A DNA stretch of 64,000 nt from Deltaproteobacteria bacterium (GCA_021831785.1 JAKBMB010000029.1:23065-87064); one strand, 5' to 3'; counted from the first letter of the stretch, positions 1-9,490 are shown. Made by a program: numbers and translations. Notes: generated by a model not told the origin, from the letters alone.

Positions 1-243
1 CGGATCCCCGCCGGTCAAGACAAACAGCGCAGGCGGCGGGCCGATGCCCGCTATCTGGTCGATCAGTTGCTTACCTTCGACGGTTGTCAGCTCGCCGGGA
101 TTTCGCGCCGGGATGGCTTCGGCCCGACAGTGCGCGCAAACCAGATCGCAGGCGCGGGTAACCTCCCAGATGATAATGAACGGGCGCAGCGAAACGTCGA
201 ACCGCGGTCGCCTGAAAAGCCCCTCAGCGTGACTGGCCGCCAT
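1..243 (-). CDS. Radical SAM/SPASM-type protein, N-terminal 81 residues (cut by window edge)
   Basis: The first 81 codons of a gene whose rest lies beyond base 1. The start is ATG at 243. Residues 26-39 contain WEVTRACDLVCAHC, a CX3CX2C radical SAM cluster motif (Cys 32, 36, 39), and the fragment ends in TGGDP, the usual glycine-rich strand that contacts SAM. The WEVTRACDL and CRAEA wording resembles the TIGR04053/heme-biosynthesis-like SPASM group (AhbC/NirJ relatives), but the C-terminal half needed to decide is missing. It is divergent from the DUF364 gene at 623, and an NsrR-like regulator follows that gene, so a link with heme or nitrogen-oxide chemistry is possible but only inferred. 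Confidence 0.85.
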   Translation of the reverse strand, partial: MAASHAEGLFRRPRFDVSLRPFIIIWEVTRACDLVCAHCRAEAIPARNPGELTTVEGKQLIDQIAGIGPPPALFVLTGGDP

Positions 244-622
244 CACCAACTCCCTGCGTATGCTCCGAGCTCGGAAACCTCGCGTCCAACCGTCGTACCA
301 CGTTCACTCCTAGTCTACGCGCCACAGACAATTCGTCGAACTCTTGCCGGACGCATGGTGGAGTAGTATTCATAATACAGCTTTATAGCGCCGTGTCATA
401 GGTCCTCTTGGGCGCTGATTGGCGGCTGCGATGACCGCACGGGCATTCCAACGACAGGGTAGAATGTGGCTGTCACTGGCCCGCGCTACGCGATAATGGC
501 GTGGGCAGGGGATGCGATTCGAACCGATGGCGGCAATCGCCGAGATTTTTCGTGGGGCTTGCGCGGCGAGCGAGCGAAAGCGGTGAAAGACCAGTTCAAA
601 AGGCAGCGGAGGATAATAAGCA

Positions 623-1459
623 GTGGGAATCATAAGTGAATGGCTTGCGGAGTTGCGCGATGTTTTGTCCGACGAGCCGGTGGTCAGTGAGGCGCGGGTC
701 GGCGTCTTTTACACGGCGGTGCAGGTTTCGACGGGCAGCGTCGGGGTTGCCTTCACTCCGCGGGACCTGAACGACACCGTCTGTTGTCCCAAGAGTGCCG
801 CCGGCGCGCCTCCGGCGGGGCGTCTTATCGGAAGAAAGGCTTGGGAATTGGCCGGATACGCGCTTTCGCCGAGCGCTCTCAGGCGGGCCTTAGGGATCGC
901 TACGCTCAATGCCCTATCGAGTACGGCCCTGGAGCGGTACGGCTTGTCGCAGGGCGAGATGCGCCCGAATCTCGATGCGCTGGACGCAGTCGAAATCCGT
1001 TCCGTCGACCGCGTGGTGATGGTCGGCTCATTTGTTCCGTTTATTAAAGCGCTCAAGGACCGTGTCACCTGCCTCTCGGTCGTGGACAAGCACCCCGAGG
1101 CGCTCAGGCCCGACGAACGGATGCTATGGGTGGCGCCGCAGCGAGTCGCTGAAGCGCTCGGCTCGGCAGACGTGGTGCTGATCTCCGGCTCGGCATTGGT
1201 CGAAGGCGGGATTGATGACCTACTGGGGGCCTGCCCAAAGGCGCGGCGGCGGGTCCTTGCCGGGCCGACCGCGCCGCTGTGGCCGGCAACGTTCTTTAGG
1301 CACGGCATCGACGTTCTCGGCGGTATACGCGTCGCAGACGGCCGCGAGTTGTTGAATATTGTTGGACAGGGCGGGTCCGGCTACTTCTTCGAAACCGCCG
1401 CCGCCAAGGTCTGTATCGTGCGGACCGCCGACCGGGTGGCGGAAAGCCTAATGCGCTAA
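623..1459 (+). CDS. DUF364/DUF4213-family protein (putative heavy-metal chelation domain)
   Basis: A 278-residue soluble protein. The start is GTG at 623 with GGAGG about ten bases upstream. The N-terminal part (to about residue 95) looks like the DUF4213 region. The C-terminal part holds the DUF364 Rossmann-like core, with VVMVGSFVPF near residues 131-140, VVLISGSALVEGG near 193-205 and LAGPTAPLWP near 216-225. The family is annotated as putative heavy-metal chelation, and its members often lie beside metal or corrinoid/heme genes; the reaction is unknown. It is divergent from a radical SAM gene. No transmembrane segment or signal peptide is visible. Family recognition is good, function is not assigned. 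Confidence 0.75.
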   Translation: MGIISEWLAELRDVLSDEPVVSEARVGVFYTAVQVSTGSVGVAFTPRDLNDTVCCPKSAAGAPPAGRLIGRKAWELAGYALSPSALRRALGIATLNALSSTALERYGLSQGEMRPNLDALDAVEIRSVDRVVMVGSFVPFIKALKDRVTCLSVVDKHPEALRPDERMLWVAPQRVAEALGSADVVLISGSALVEGGIDDLLGACPKARRRVLAGPTAPLWPATFFRHGIDVLGGIRVADGRELLNIVGQGGSGYFFETAAAKVCIVRTADRVAESLMR

Positions 1460-1682
1460 GAGAAGGACGACGGCGTGTACGTCTATCGCGCTTATCTGAC
1501 CCAAAAAGACTTTGGCTCCCCGAGGGCCACCGTTGCGAAACGCTCACCTCCGACGCGAGAGGGTATAGCGTATCCCGCGGCCGGTCGTTGTTGTAAGATT
1601 CGACTAGCGAGGTGATCGCTGCCATTACGGCCTACTCCGCCTCCACGCGGTTATGCGCCTCTTTGCGTGCGGAGCTATGACA

Positions 1683-1697
1683 TGCATCCTATATGCA
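1683..1697. promoter_or_regulatory. Candidate Rrf2/NsrR operator (TGCAT-N5-ATGCA)
   Basis: A perfect 5+5 inverted repeat, TGCAT and ATGCA separated by five bases, about 40 bases upstream of the GTG start of the NsrR-like gene. NsrR operators in proteobacteria contain paired ATGCAT-like half-sites, so autoregulation is plausible. The half-sites are short and a chance palindrome cannot be excluded. Confidence 0.35.
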
Positions 1698-1738
1698 GCT
1701 TCTGATTGAAAACGCGGCGCGCGGCGCAGAGATTAAGA

Positions 1739-2194
1739 GTGGAGCTTACCTACTACACTGATTACGCGCTGCGCGCCCTGATATACATCGGCCTTCACGC
1801 CGATCGACTTTGTACGACTCCGGAGATCGCGCAAACGTACGGCATCTCCGAAAACCATCTGATGAAGATCGTTCACGGGCTGGCCCAGGGCGGTTTCATC
1901 CGAACGCGGCGCGGCAAGGGCGGCGGGATGGGGCTCGCGCGGGAGCCGGAAGCGATAAGCATCGGCGCCGTGGTGCGCTACATGGAGGGGCCGTTTCGTC
2001 CGGTCGAGTGCTTCCGGCCTGATAACCGCTGCGCGATAGCCGGAGCCTGCGAGCTGCCGGCCGTGCTTGAGGAGGCCTTCGCCGAGTTTCTGGCGGTGTT
2101 GGACCGATATACCCTGGCGCACCTACTGCAGCAGCACCGACAACTGCAGAGGCGGCTGCTGCCGACGGAGCGCCCGAGTTCACACATTACTTAG
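1739..2194 (+). CDS. nsrR: Rrf2-family transcriptional regulator, NsrR-like (NO-sensing Fe-S repressor)
   Basis: A 151-residue DNA-binding protein. A winged helix occupies the first 80 residues (YTDYALRALIYIG start, TTPEIAQTYGISENHLMK recognition region, GKGGGMGLA wing). Three cysteines at 91, 98 and 104 in VECFRPDNRC...GAC match the spacing of the [2Fe-2S]/[4Fe-4S] ligands of NsrR. The family represses nitric-oxide detoxification genes until NO damages the cluster. GTG at 1739 was chosen because family members begin right before the LTYYTDYALR helix; a TTG at 1706 would add eleven basic residues. No obvious NO-detoxification target is next door. IscR-like Rrf2 relatives are the main alternative. 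Confidence 0.82.
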   Translation: MELTYYTDYALRALIYIGLHADRLCTTPEIAQTYGISENHLMKIVHGLAQGGFIRTRRGKGGGMGLAREPEAISIGAVVRYMEGPFRPVECFRPDNRCAIAGACELPAVLEEAFAEFLAVLDRYTLAHLLQQHRQLQRRLLPTERPSSHIT

Positions 2195-2196
2195 GA

Positions 2197-2221
2197 CCGG
2201 ATGATTTTCGCGGTCGTCCGG
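2197..2221 (+). terminator. Stem-loop after the NsrR-like gene
   Basis: CCGGATGA and TCGTCCGG can pair (one G-T wobble) around a nine-base loop just after the stop codon at 2194. No T run follows, so this is only a possible weak or Rho-assisted end. Confidence 0.3.
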
Positions 2222-2560
2222 AGCCAATCACGCCTGCATCTACGAGTACGTCGGAGCGAAGGACGAGAATATTCGTAAGCCACCGCGACATTACCGCGTG
2301 GAAATGCGACGACTGGGGAGCGCGCGAGCCCTACGGTCTGCGGCGGATGGCCGGCGAGAAGCCGGCCGCGCTCGAGCCGTTCACCCGAGCTGTTCTAAAG
2401 ATGACGTCACGCCGGGGGGTGAACCCCGGGGACGCGGTGAACTGTTTCGGGCGAAGCCTTTTGCGGAAAAGCCCGCCCGTTGGCCGAAGCGCATCACCGC
2501 CAATAAGTCGAGATGGGGCCTTGATCGAATATGACCGAAAGATTTCTTAACGAGCGTTGA
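2222..2560. other. Intergenic stretch without a convincing gene
   Basis: Reading frames here have no recognisable protein and no ribosome binding site. A clean hairpin, GGCCGGC-GAGAA-GCCGGCC, lies at 2349-2367, and a second GC palindrome around CCCCGGGG lies near 2420-2433. The leader of the aldehyde dehydrogenase gene must lie in this stretch. Confidence 0.5.
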
Positions 2561-4069
2561 ATGATGGGCGAGTTATTACCAAGCGAACAGGCGATGCCGG
2601 ACGAGCAGCGCAAGCGAACCTCCGAATTGGCGCGCTCGGTTCCGAAGCAATTGTTGATCGGCGGGCGATGGGCCGCCGCGAAGTCAGGTAAGACTTTCGA
2701 AACCGTCAACCCGGCGACCGAGGAAGTGCTGGCGACCGTGGCCGAGGGCGGCGCGGATGACGTGACTGAAGCGGTTCGGGCCGCGCGAGAGGCCTTCGAG
2801 AACGGGCCGTGGCCGCGGATGCGGCCGCATCAGCGGACTCGCTGTCTGCTCAAAATCGCAGAGCTGCTCGAGGCCCATGCCGACGAGCTGGCCGCGTTGA
2901 TAACGCTGGATAACGGCAAGCCTATTGCCGAGGCGCGAGGCGAAGTCGGCAGGACTATCGAAGTGTTCATATATTACGCGGGTTGGGCCACCAAGATTTA
3001 TGGCGAGACCAATCCCTCCGAGCCGGCGCTATTCAATTACACCTTGCGCGAACCGCTCGGCGTGTGCGGCCAGATCATTCCTTGGAACGGACCGCTGTCC
3101 ATGATCGCGTGGAAGATCGGCCCGGCGCTGGCATGCGGTAACACGGTGGTGCTCAAGCCCGCCGAGCAGACCCCCCTGCCGGCGCTGCGCTTCGGCCAGC
3201 TTGCGGTTGAGGCGGGAGTCCCTGAAGGCGTGGTGAATATCATCACCGGCTTCGGCCCCACTGCCGGCGCCGCGCTGGCGCGTCATCCGGGCGTGGACAA
3301 GATTGCCTTTACCGGCTCGACGGAGGTTGGCAAGGAAATTTTGCAAGCCTCCGCCCACGACCTCAAGCGCGTTTCTTTGGAGCTCGGCGGAAAGTCGCCC
3401 AACATCATCTTTGCGGACGCGGACTTGAAGTCGTCGGTCTCGGGTTCGGCAGCGGGAATCTTTCGCAACCAGGGACAGGTCTGCTCCGCCGGCTCTCGAA
3501 TCTTCGTTCAGCGAGAGATTTACGACGAGTTTGCGCAGCGGCTGGCCGAGACCGCAAAAGGCATCAGGTTGGGCGACCCGTTCGATCCGCATACCACGAT
3601 GGGTCCGCTTGTCTCTGCGGAGCAGCACGAACGCGTGCTGGGCTATCTCGAAGCCGGAAAGCGCGAGGGCGCGAAAGTCAAAATCGGCGGCGAACGAGGG
3701 CCGCAGCCGCAGGGCTACTTCGTGAAGCCTACGGTCTTGGTCGATGTCGGCAACGCGATGCGGATCGCGCGCGAAGAAATTTTCGGCCCGGTGGCCTCGC
3801 TCATTCCTTTCACCGATGAAGCAGACGCGGCGCTGCAAGGCAACGATACTATCTACGGACTGGCTGCCGGCGTATGGACCCGCGATCTCAGCCGGGCCCA
3901 TAAGCTCGCGCGCGCGCTCAAGGCCGGCACGGTCTGGATCAACTGCTACGGCATGATCGACCCGATTTCGCCTTTCGGCGGCTACAAGCAGTCGGGGATC
4001 GGGCGCGAGCTGGGCCAGCATTCGATCGAGCTTTACACGCAGGTCAAATCGGTCCTAATCAGGCTCTAA
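2561..4069 (+). CDS. NAD(P)-dependent aldehyde dehydrogenase (ALDH superfamily)
   Basis: A 502-residue cytosolic enzyme that oxidises an aldehyde to its acid. All core ALDH motifs are present: PWNGP with Asn176, the cofactor loop FTGSTEVG (250-257), the general base Glu274 in LELGGKSPN and the catalytic nucleophile Cys308 in GQVCSAG. The EIFGPV and PFGGYKQSG segments near the C-terminus are also typical. It resembles ALDH1/betaine-type enzymes in layout; the substrate cannot be read from sequence. The start is the ATG at 2561; Met12 is an alternative because the first 25 residues are not family-conserved. It stands alone, followed by a broken gene on the other strand. Confidence 0.93.
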   Translation: MMGELLPSEQAMPDEQRKRTSELARSVPKQLLIGGRWAAAKSGKTFETVNPATEEVLATVAEGGADDVTEAVRAAREAFENGPWPRMRPHQRTRCLLKIAELLEAHADELAALITLDNGKPIAEARGEVGRTIEVFIYYAGWATKIYGETNPSEPALFNYTLREPLGVCGQIIPWNGPLSMIAWKIGPALACGNTVVLKPAEQTPLPALRFGQLAVEAGVPEGVVNIITGFGPTAGAALARHPGVDKIAFTGSTEVGKEILQASAHDLKRVSLELGGKSPNIIFADADLKSSVSGSAAGIFRNQGQVCSAGSRIFVQREIYDEFAQRLAETAKGIRLGDPFDPHTTMGPLVSAEQHERVLGYLEAGKREGAKVKIGGERGPQPQGYFVKPTVLVDVGNAMRIAREEIFGPVASLIPFTDEADAALQGNDTIYGLAAGVWTRDLSRAHKLARALKAGTVWINCYGMIDPISPFGGYKQSGIGRELGQHSIELYTQVKSVLIRL

Positions 4070-4082
4070 GGGGGGCCGGAAA

Positions 4083-4355
4083 TCACGCCGCGCAAAGGTC
4101 GCTGCGTGCGCGATAAGCGTCGCCGGTCGAGAACGGCTTCTGATGCGCCCGGTCGTTGCGCGTGTTGCGCAGTTCCTCGACTAGGTTGCGCTCCGCCTTG
4201 CCGAGCTTCTTCGAGAATACCGAGTTCCATTGCCCGGCCATCACCGAGAGCAGTGCGTGCGAGTCTCAGTTGACGGCGCCGCGGTCGCAGATCACGTAGA
4301 GCCGGTAGGCGAGGTCCTTGGCCGTTTCGCCGATCGAGATGAGGCGCCGGCGCAT
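4083..4355 (-). pseudogene. Remnant of a Swt1-type HEPN-domain protein from a DUF499/DUF1156-like defence cluster
   Basis: One reading frame of 91 codons carries a single internal TGA at 4268-4266. Upstream of it is ETAKDLAYRLYVICDR, which recalls the C-terminal region of DUF1156 DNA methylases. Downstream is HALLSVMAGQWNSVF, then AERNLVEELRNTRNDRAHQ, which matches the Swt1-like HEPN domain found at the N-terminus of DUF499-type ATPases and some helicases. RNDRAH fits the HEPN R-X4-H signature. The internal TGA falls where these proteins usually have Trp (TGG), so it looks like a nonsense mutation. The fragment is far shorter than any full member, and its 5' end lies against a dispersed GC-rich repeat. 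Family assignment is from memory of the motif, without a search. Confidence 0.55.
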
Positions 4356-4358
4356 GAT

Positions 4359-4383
4359 GGCGGGCACGGCGGCCCGCCCTACT
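4359..4383 (+). repeat. Dispersed GC-rich repeat, copy 1
   Basis: A 25-base unit reading GGCGGGCACGGCGGCCCGCC plus CTACT. The same unit occurs at 20904-20928 and 21074-21098, and in reverse orientation (the last five bases as AGTGG) at 24308-24332, 24348-24372, 24519-24543 and 24559-24583. It adjoins the HEPN-domain remnant. Confidence 0.85.
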
Positions 4384-4400
4384 CAAAGATTCACAAACTC

Positions 4401-6350
4401 TTAGGCGAGCGCCGGTTTAGGCGGCAGCGCCAGCACGCTCGGCTCTTTGTCGCGCTCGGCTTGTTTAGCTTTATCCCTGCCGGCGGTCTCGGGGGCGGAC
4501 GGCGGGCTGCCTGCGGATGGAGCGGTCTGGCTGGGAACGATCGCGGCAGCGCTCTCGCCTTCGCGCACTCGCTTGACGATGGCCTCGACCTCGCTGCCGT
4601 TGAGCACTTCCTTTTGCAGCAGATTATCGGCCACCGCGTGGAGCGCGTCGATATTGCCGGTGAGCAGGTCACGCGCGCGCTGGTACGCTTCGTTAACGAA
4701 GCGGTGGACTTCGCGGTCTATGTCGATCGCGGTCTGCTCGGAGTAGTCCTTATGGCGGGCGATATCGCGGCCAAGAAAAATCTGCTCTTCTTTGTGTCCG
4801 AAGGCTATCGGACCCAGGTTCTCGCTCATTCCCCACTCGCACACCATCTTGCGCGCGAGCTCGGTCGCCTTCTCGATATCGTCTCCGGCGCCGGTGGTCA
4901 CATGGCCGAAGACGATCTCTTCGGCCGCGCGCCCGCCGAACATCATCGCCAGCCGCGTCATCAGGTAGTCGCTGGAATAGGTATAACGGTCGTCGAGTGG
5001 GAGCTGCTGGGTGACACCGAGCGCCATGCCGCGCGGAATAATTGTCACCTTATGCACCGGGTCGGCGCCGGGCGATAGGATAGCCACTAGCGCGTGGCCG
5101 GCTTCGTGGTAGGCGGTATTGCGCCGCTCCTCTACCGACATCACCAGCGAGCGCCGCTCCACGCCCATCACGACCTTGTCCTTGGAGAGCTCGAACTCGG
5201 TCATTCCGACTTTGTCTTTGTTGCGCCGCGCCGCCAGCAATGCGGCCTCGTTCACTAGGTTCTCCAGGTCGGCGCCGGCAAAGCCCGGCGTGGCGCGCGC
5301 GAGTTGTTCAATCGAAACATCCTCGTTGACCGGCACCTTGCGAATGTGAACGCGCAGGATTTCCTCTCGGCCCTTGACGTCAGGGCGCGGGACGACGACG
5401 CGGCGGTCGAAGCGGCCGGGCCGCAGCAGGGCGGGATCGAGCACGTCGGGCCGGTTGGTGGCGGCAACTAGGATCACGCCTTCGTTGGCCTCGAAGCCGT
5501 CCATCTCGACCAGCAGCTGGTTGAGCGTCTGCTCGCGCTCGTCGTGGCCGCCGCCCAATCCGGCGCCGCGATGGCGCCCGACGGCGTCGATCTCATCGAT
5601 GAAGATGATGCACGGCGCGTGCTTCTTGCCCTGCACGAACAGGTCGCGCACGCGGGAGGCTCCGACGCCGACGAACATTTCCACGAAGTCAGAGCCGGAA
5701 ATCGAGAAGAACGGCACCGCGGCCTCGCCCGCTATGGCGCGCGCGAGCAGCGTCTTGCCGGTGCCGGGCGAGCCGACCAGCAGCACCCCCTTCGGGATAC
5801 GCCCGCCCAGGCGCGTAAAGCGCTTCGGATCGCGCAGGAACTGGATTATTTCCTGCAGCTCTTCTTTGGCTTCGTCAATTCCTGCCACGTCGGCGAAAGT
5901 CACCTTGGTGGTATTTTCGTTGAGCAGCTTCGCCTTACTCTTGCCGAAGGACATCGCCTTGCCGCCGCCGATTTGCATCTGGCGCATGAAGAAAATCCAT
6001 ACGCCGACCAGCAGCAGCATCGGAAACCACTGCACCAACGCAACCATCCACCACGGGTCTCCCTCCTCGGGCTTGGCGGCGATCTTCACTCCTTTGCGCC
6101 GCAACAGACTGATCAAATCCGGGTCTTGCGGCGCGTAAGTGCGGAAGTGCTCGCCTTGCAGCGTGCGCCCGTGGATTAAATTTCCCTGGATGGTAACTTC
6201 GGCGATCTGACCCTTTTCGACTTGGCTAGTGAAGTCCGAGAAAATAACCTCGGGCTCGTGAGGCCGCTGGCGGCTAAAGATGTTGAAGACCAGCAGAAAC
6301 ATCATCCCCAGCACCAGCCAGAGAGCGATGGTTCGCGAGAACTGATTCAT
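4401..6350 (-). CDS. ftsH: ATP-dependent zinc metalloprotease FtsH
   Basis: A 649-residue inner-membrane AAA+ protease that degrades unstable membrane and cytosolic proteins. The N-terminal helix is residues 7-26 and a second membrane span is about 103-121, with the periplasmic domain between them. The AAA module has Walker A GSPGTGKT (193-200), Walker [10 protein letters not shown] (247-255) and the second region of homology RPGRFDR. The protease domain has HEAGH (415-419) and the third zinc ligand Asp490 region [12 protein letters not shown]. The tail after residue 600 is Ala/Pro-rich and charged. ATG at 6350 was chosen because it begins exactly before the first membrane helix; an upstream in-frame extension is not family-like. 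It lies 11 bases after tilS, and the pair is probably one operon. Confidence 0.97.
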   Translation of the reverse strand: MNQFSRTIALWLVLGMMFLLVFNIFSRQRPHEPEVIFSDFTSQVEKGQIAEVTIQGNLIHGRTLQGEHFRTYAPQDPDLISLLRRKGVKIAAKPEEGDPWWMVALVQWFPMLLLVGVWIFFMRQMQIGGGKAMSFGKSKAKLLNENTTKVTFADVAGIDEAKEELQEIIQFLRDPKRFTRLGGRIPKGVLLVGSPGTGKTLLARAIAGEAAVPFFSISGSDFVEMFVGVGASRVRDLFVQGKKHAPCIIFIDEIDAVGRHRGAGLGGGHDEREQTLNQLLVEMDGFEANEGVILVAATNRPDVLDPALLRPGRFDRRVVVPRPDVKGREEILRVHIRKVPVNEDVSIEQLARATPGFAGADLENLVNEAALLAARRNKDKVGMTEFELSKDKVVMGVERRSLVMSVEERRNTAYHEAGHALVAILSPGADPVHKVTIIPRGMALGVTQQLPLDDRYTYSSDYLMTRLAMMFGGRAAEEIVFGHVTTGAGDDIEKATELARKMVCEWGMSENLGPIAFGHKEEQIFLGRDIARHKDYSEQTAIDIDREVHRFVNEAYQRARDLLTGNIDALHAVADNLLQKEVLNGSEVEAIVKRVREGESAAAIVPSQTAPSAGSPPSAPETAGRDKAKQAERDKEPSVLALPPKPALA

Positions 6351-6361
6351 TTGCTCTAAAC

Positions 6362-7933
6362 CTAGCTCAACGCTAGCACGGGTCTTTGCCGTCGGGCAAT
6401 CAGCGAATCGGCGCGCAGCTTGAGCACCATTTCGCTGTCCGCGTTCACCAACGCACGCCCACTCCGAGCGATCCCGGGCAGCCATACGATCTCTCCGTCC
6501 AGGGTGACCACAGGAAAAGTTGCCCGCTGCGGCCGCGGCACTCGCCGCTCCTGGAATAACTCCTTGAGTTTGCGGCTTGACGCGCCGGCCGTGAGCGTGA
6601 TGCGGTCGCCGGGGCGAAAATTCCTTACTCGAAGGCCGGCGCCGGCCTCACGGGCGTCGAACCAGGCCTCATCTTGCGTCGGCGGAAGATGCGCGCCCTC
6701 AGCGAGCGCCAGTTCGGCGTCAAACCTCATCGCGGCCGGCTCTACCAAGGTGACGCCGGGCGCAATAATCGGCACGTCGAAGGCGCTGATGGCCGGAGAA
6801 CCGGCGGCCGCGCGCTCGATCACGATCCGGTCGTATTCGCGCCGCAGGTTAAGACGGCCGGGTAAACTCACGCGGCCGTTGGGCGGGCCGGCCAGACATA
6901 GCCGGACGATCGCATCGATATGCGCGCGGCCGACCCGGCGCAAAGAGCCGACCCGCCGCGCGATGAATTCACGAATAAGCGCGCTGATCAGCGCCGCGGG
7001 TAGGCGCTCAAGTCCGTCGATGCGCAGCCCGCCGAGGCCGGCTTCGCGGGTGTCGTGTTCGCCGGCCGGGAGGCCGCCGAGTTCGAGTCCCGAGATGTCG
7101 CCCGCGGCCGCCGTAGCCGCGCAGAAATCGAGATCGCCTAAGTCGCGGTTGCCAGGGCCGCGCGCGCCGAGCGAGCCGGCGTCAAGCGCGGCCAGGCCGG
7201 CTAGGCGGCGTGCCAGCTCACGCCGGGCAAGCTGTGTCACCAACCGGTCGAGATGCTCCATTTCAACGCCAAGCGCACTCAGTCGGCGCGAGAGTCCCGA
7301 GGCGTAGCGCGCTTCCAGGAGCGGAATCAACTCGTGTCTGATGCGGTTGCGCAAGCGCGCCGGGGAGCGATTGCTGCTGTCAGCCATCCAGGCGGCGCCG
7401 AGCGCGGCGAGGTAGCTTAGAATTTCCCGGCGGCTTGCGCCGAGCAGCGGGCGAACCAGGCGCCCTGGTCCGGCTGGGGCCATGCCTTTGAGGCCGGCGG
7501 TTCCGGCGCCGCGCAAAAGGCGCATCAAGATCGTCTCGGCTTGGTCGTCGCGATTGTGCCCGAGCGCGATTCGCGTCGCTTCGCGCAAGGCGGCGGCGCG
7601 GTGCAAAAAATCGAGCCGCAGCGCGCGCGCCCGCTCTTCGAGGTTCGGCGCGCCGGCCGAGAGACCGCTTGCCGCTTCAACCGCGAGCGGCACGGCGAGC
7701 TGCTCGCACAGCCCTCGCACGAAGGTCTCGTCGCGCTCGGACTCCTCAGCGCGCAGGCGATGGTTGAAGTGGGCCGCGCACAGGCGCAAGCGCAAGTCCG
7801 GCTTGAGCGCGGAGAGCGCGCGCAGCAGCGCCACGGAGTCCGGGCCACCTGACAGCGCAACCAAGACCAGCTCTCCACGCTCGACGCCAACGCGGGCGAG
7901 CGCTTGAGCGACGATTTTTTCGACCGCGTGCAT
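6362..7933 (-). CDS. tilS: tRNA(Ile)-lysidine synthase TilS
   Basis: A 523-residue cytosolic enzyme that attaches lysine to C34 of the CAU anticodon of a tRNA-Ile, changing its decoding from AUG to AUA. The PP-loop ATP-binding motif SGGPDS is at residues 28-33. [20 protein letters not shown] is the conserved second motif. The C-terminal part ([27 protein letters not shown]) is the tRNA-binding region seen in long TilS proteins. A Gly/Ala-rich stretch around residues 240-290 looks like a lineage-specific insertion. ATG at 7933 gives the usual distance to the PP-loop. It is followed directly by ftsH, a gene order common in bacteria. Confidence 0.95.
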   Translation of the reverse strand: MHAVEKIVAQALARVGVERGELVLVALSGGPDSVALLRALSALKPDLRLRLCAAHFNHRLRAEESERDETFVRGLCEQLAVPLAVEAASGLSAGAPNLEERARALRLDFLHRAAALREATRIALGHNRDDQAETILMRLLRGAGTAGLKGMAPAGPGRLVRPLLGASRREILSYLAALGAAWMADSSNRSPARLRNRIRHELIPLLEARYASGLSRRLSALGVEMEHLDRLVTQLARRELARRLAGLAALDAGSLGARGPGNRDLGDLDFCAATAAAGDISGLELGGLPAGEHDTREAGLGGLRIDGLERLPAALISALIREFIARRVGSLRRVGRAHIDAIVRLCLAGPPNGRVSLPGRLNLRREYDRIVIERAAAGSPAISAFDVPIIAPGVTLVEPAAMRFDAELALAEGAHLPPTQDEAWFDAREAGAGLRVRNFRPGDRITLTAGASSRKLKELFQERRVPRPQRATFPVVTLDGEIVWLPGIARSGRALVNADSEMVLKLRADSLIARRQRPVLALS

Positions 7934-8317
7934 CTCGGGTGCATCTCCGCGCCGTCGCTGCGTGGGTCTTCGCCAATGTCGGCGGCCCGTCCGCGGCGGT
8001 CCGCTCCAGGCTCGCGGCAATTACGGGCGCGCCGACCCGCGCGCCGGAGGTCAGCCAACCGTCCCGCGCTGATAACCGGGGACGGATTCAGTTTTGGATC
8101 CGTCGCTGACGGCGGAGGTTGCGCAGGTGCTCGTTCTGGGGATTTGTGACACGCTGCGCTCCGGCCGGCGAGCAGCACCTAGATCCTATTTTGCCATGTC
8201 ATGATCCCGTCGGATCGCGTTAAACGAGTTTCCTTCAATGACAAGGGCAACGATTTTTGCGCGATGCTCTCAGTCCGTTGAACGGACGTTGGAAGAAGAA
8301 ATGTCATGCGCAAACCG
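7934..8317. other. Intergenic stretch, no gene seen
   Basis: This holds the upstream region of tilS and the downstream end of the broken YbjN-like gene. Neither strand offers a protein I recognise, and no clear promoter could be picked by eye. Confidence 0.5.
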
Positions 8318-8732
8318 TCACGAACTTAGGTAGCCTGATGCACCGGGTAGCGTACGAACCTTCCGTGACACTTCGACCACGGCGCCAATAGTTTCAGCCA
8401 GCGATGTCTTGTCGAGGTGCCGAATCGATAACTGCGCAGAAACCGAAGCCCAGTTTTGGCCGGGTTCCTCCTCGAGGATACCGACTTTTGCGAAGGTGCG
8501 CGAGGAGTTCCCGTGGTGGTTGCTTCGACAACCGTATCCAATGGTAGACGTAAAGGATCGAGCCGGTGAGCGATATGCGGATCTGAACGACCAGGTCGCC
8601 GTGGCCGCTCGAAAACGGTGCTAAGACCCATACCGGCTGATTGCTCTCATGGAGCTGGAAACTAAAGTACAGCCCCGTGTCTGCTAGCGTCTTCGTTACC
8701 TCGGCGACTTGCTCTTTCGGCGAGTTGGTCAC
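8318..8732 (-). pseudogene. YbjN-like (type III secretion chaperone fold) gene with a frameshift
   Basis: The frame starts at GTG 8732, overlapping the stop of the HEAT-repeat gene (GTGA), so translation is probably coupled. Residues 1-80 (LADTGLYFSFQLH, ILYVYHWIRLSKQPP, ELLAHLRK) read like a YbjN/Tir-chaperone fold. The zero frame then turns into nonsense after a run of four A (8486-8489 on the plus strand). Dropping one base there restores a coherent ending (VGILEEEPG, LSIRHLDKTSLAETIGAV) to a stop at 8318, giving about 137 residues, the usual size for the fold. The cause could be a real mutation, a sequencing error or slippage. The family call is tentative. Confidence 0.55.
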
Positions 8733-9490
8733 GCCGCCGCTCCTGGAACTTCATTGAAGGTCTTTTGAAGCCCTCGTCGTTTAGGGACCATCTCCCTTTT
8801 TAGTATTCTTGCAGACTTGACCCATGCCGCAGGCAGCTTCTGATGGCCCATTCCATGGACCTTAGGCAACTCCGGCGGTGCCATAGGTGTCAGGTTGGGA
8901 GACAACCAAGCCGGAGGAAATTCCTGAGGTAGGTCCGTCGCAGTAGTTGAAGGAGCCGGCACTCCTTCGGGCTGTACCGAGCTGCCGAGCGACGCCGCGG
9001 CCCGTTGCATAGCTTGCCGCATCTGCGGATCTCGCTCAACCTCGGAGACCAACTCGATGTCGCGGCGGATTTCCTCACGCCCGATCGCGGCAAGAGCCGC
9101 GACCGAGCAGATCCGGACCGTGCGGCTTAAGTCGGTTAACGCCCAAATGAGCGCGGTGACGGCCGGCTCAAAACGCAGCCGGCCAAGCGCGAAGGCGCAC
9201 GTATCGCGCACCGCTTCCGGCTGACTCGCATCCTCGAACAATCTCAGCAGGTCGGCTCCAACCGATGCATCGCCTATCCTGCCTAAAGCCTCGGCGGTGG
9301 TCTCCCGCAGGCGTGCGTCGGGCGAGGAGAGCCGCGCCATGAGAAGGGGCACAGCCTCCCTGCACTTTCGTCGCCCTAGCTCCAAAGCGATCGGACCCTG
9401 GAACTCCGGATCGGTGGTCTCGAATCTCCAGAGCAGTTCCGCCCCGGTCAAGGAGCGAAGCACATCCCGAAGTGACCTATGCTTTTTCAT
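8729..9490 (-). CDS. HEAT-repeat (PBS-lyase-like) protein
   Basis: A 253-residue protein predicted to be mostly paired helices. Three or so HEAT repeats are visible in the first half: EAVPLLMARLSSPDARLRE, ALGRIGDASVGADLLRLFED and ALGRLRFEPAVTALIWALTD, followed by TVRICSVAALAAIG. The second half is Pro-rich and probably disordered (LPQEFPPAWLSPN). HEAT repeats bind partner proteins; nothing catalytic is visible. ATG at 9490 was chosen because the upstream extension has no family character, although no strong ribosome site precedes it. The stop overlaps the GTG of the YbjN-like gene, so the two proteins are likely made together and may interact. Confidence 0.75.
   Translation of the reverse strand: MKKHRSLRDVLRSLTGAELLWRFETTDPEFQGPIALELGRRKCREAVPLLMARLSSPDARLRETTAEALGRIGDASVGADLLRLFEDASQPEAVRDTCAFALGRLRFEPAVTALIWALTDLSRTVRICSVAALAAIGREEIRRDIELVSEVERDPQMRQAMQRAAASLGSSVQPEGVPAPSTTATDLPQEFPPAWLSPNLTPMAPPELPKVHGMGHQKLPAAWVKSARILKREMVPKRRGLQKTFNEVPGAAA

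Noticed and set aside
508..545. Bases resembling a tRNA T-arm on the minus strand (GGTTCGAATC)
   Set aside because: The T-stem does not pair and no matching acceptor, D or anticodon arms could be folded around it.
2298..2550. Open frames before the aldehyde dehydrogenase gene
   Set aside because: No recognisable domain, no ribosome site, and two overlapping frames of similar quality.
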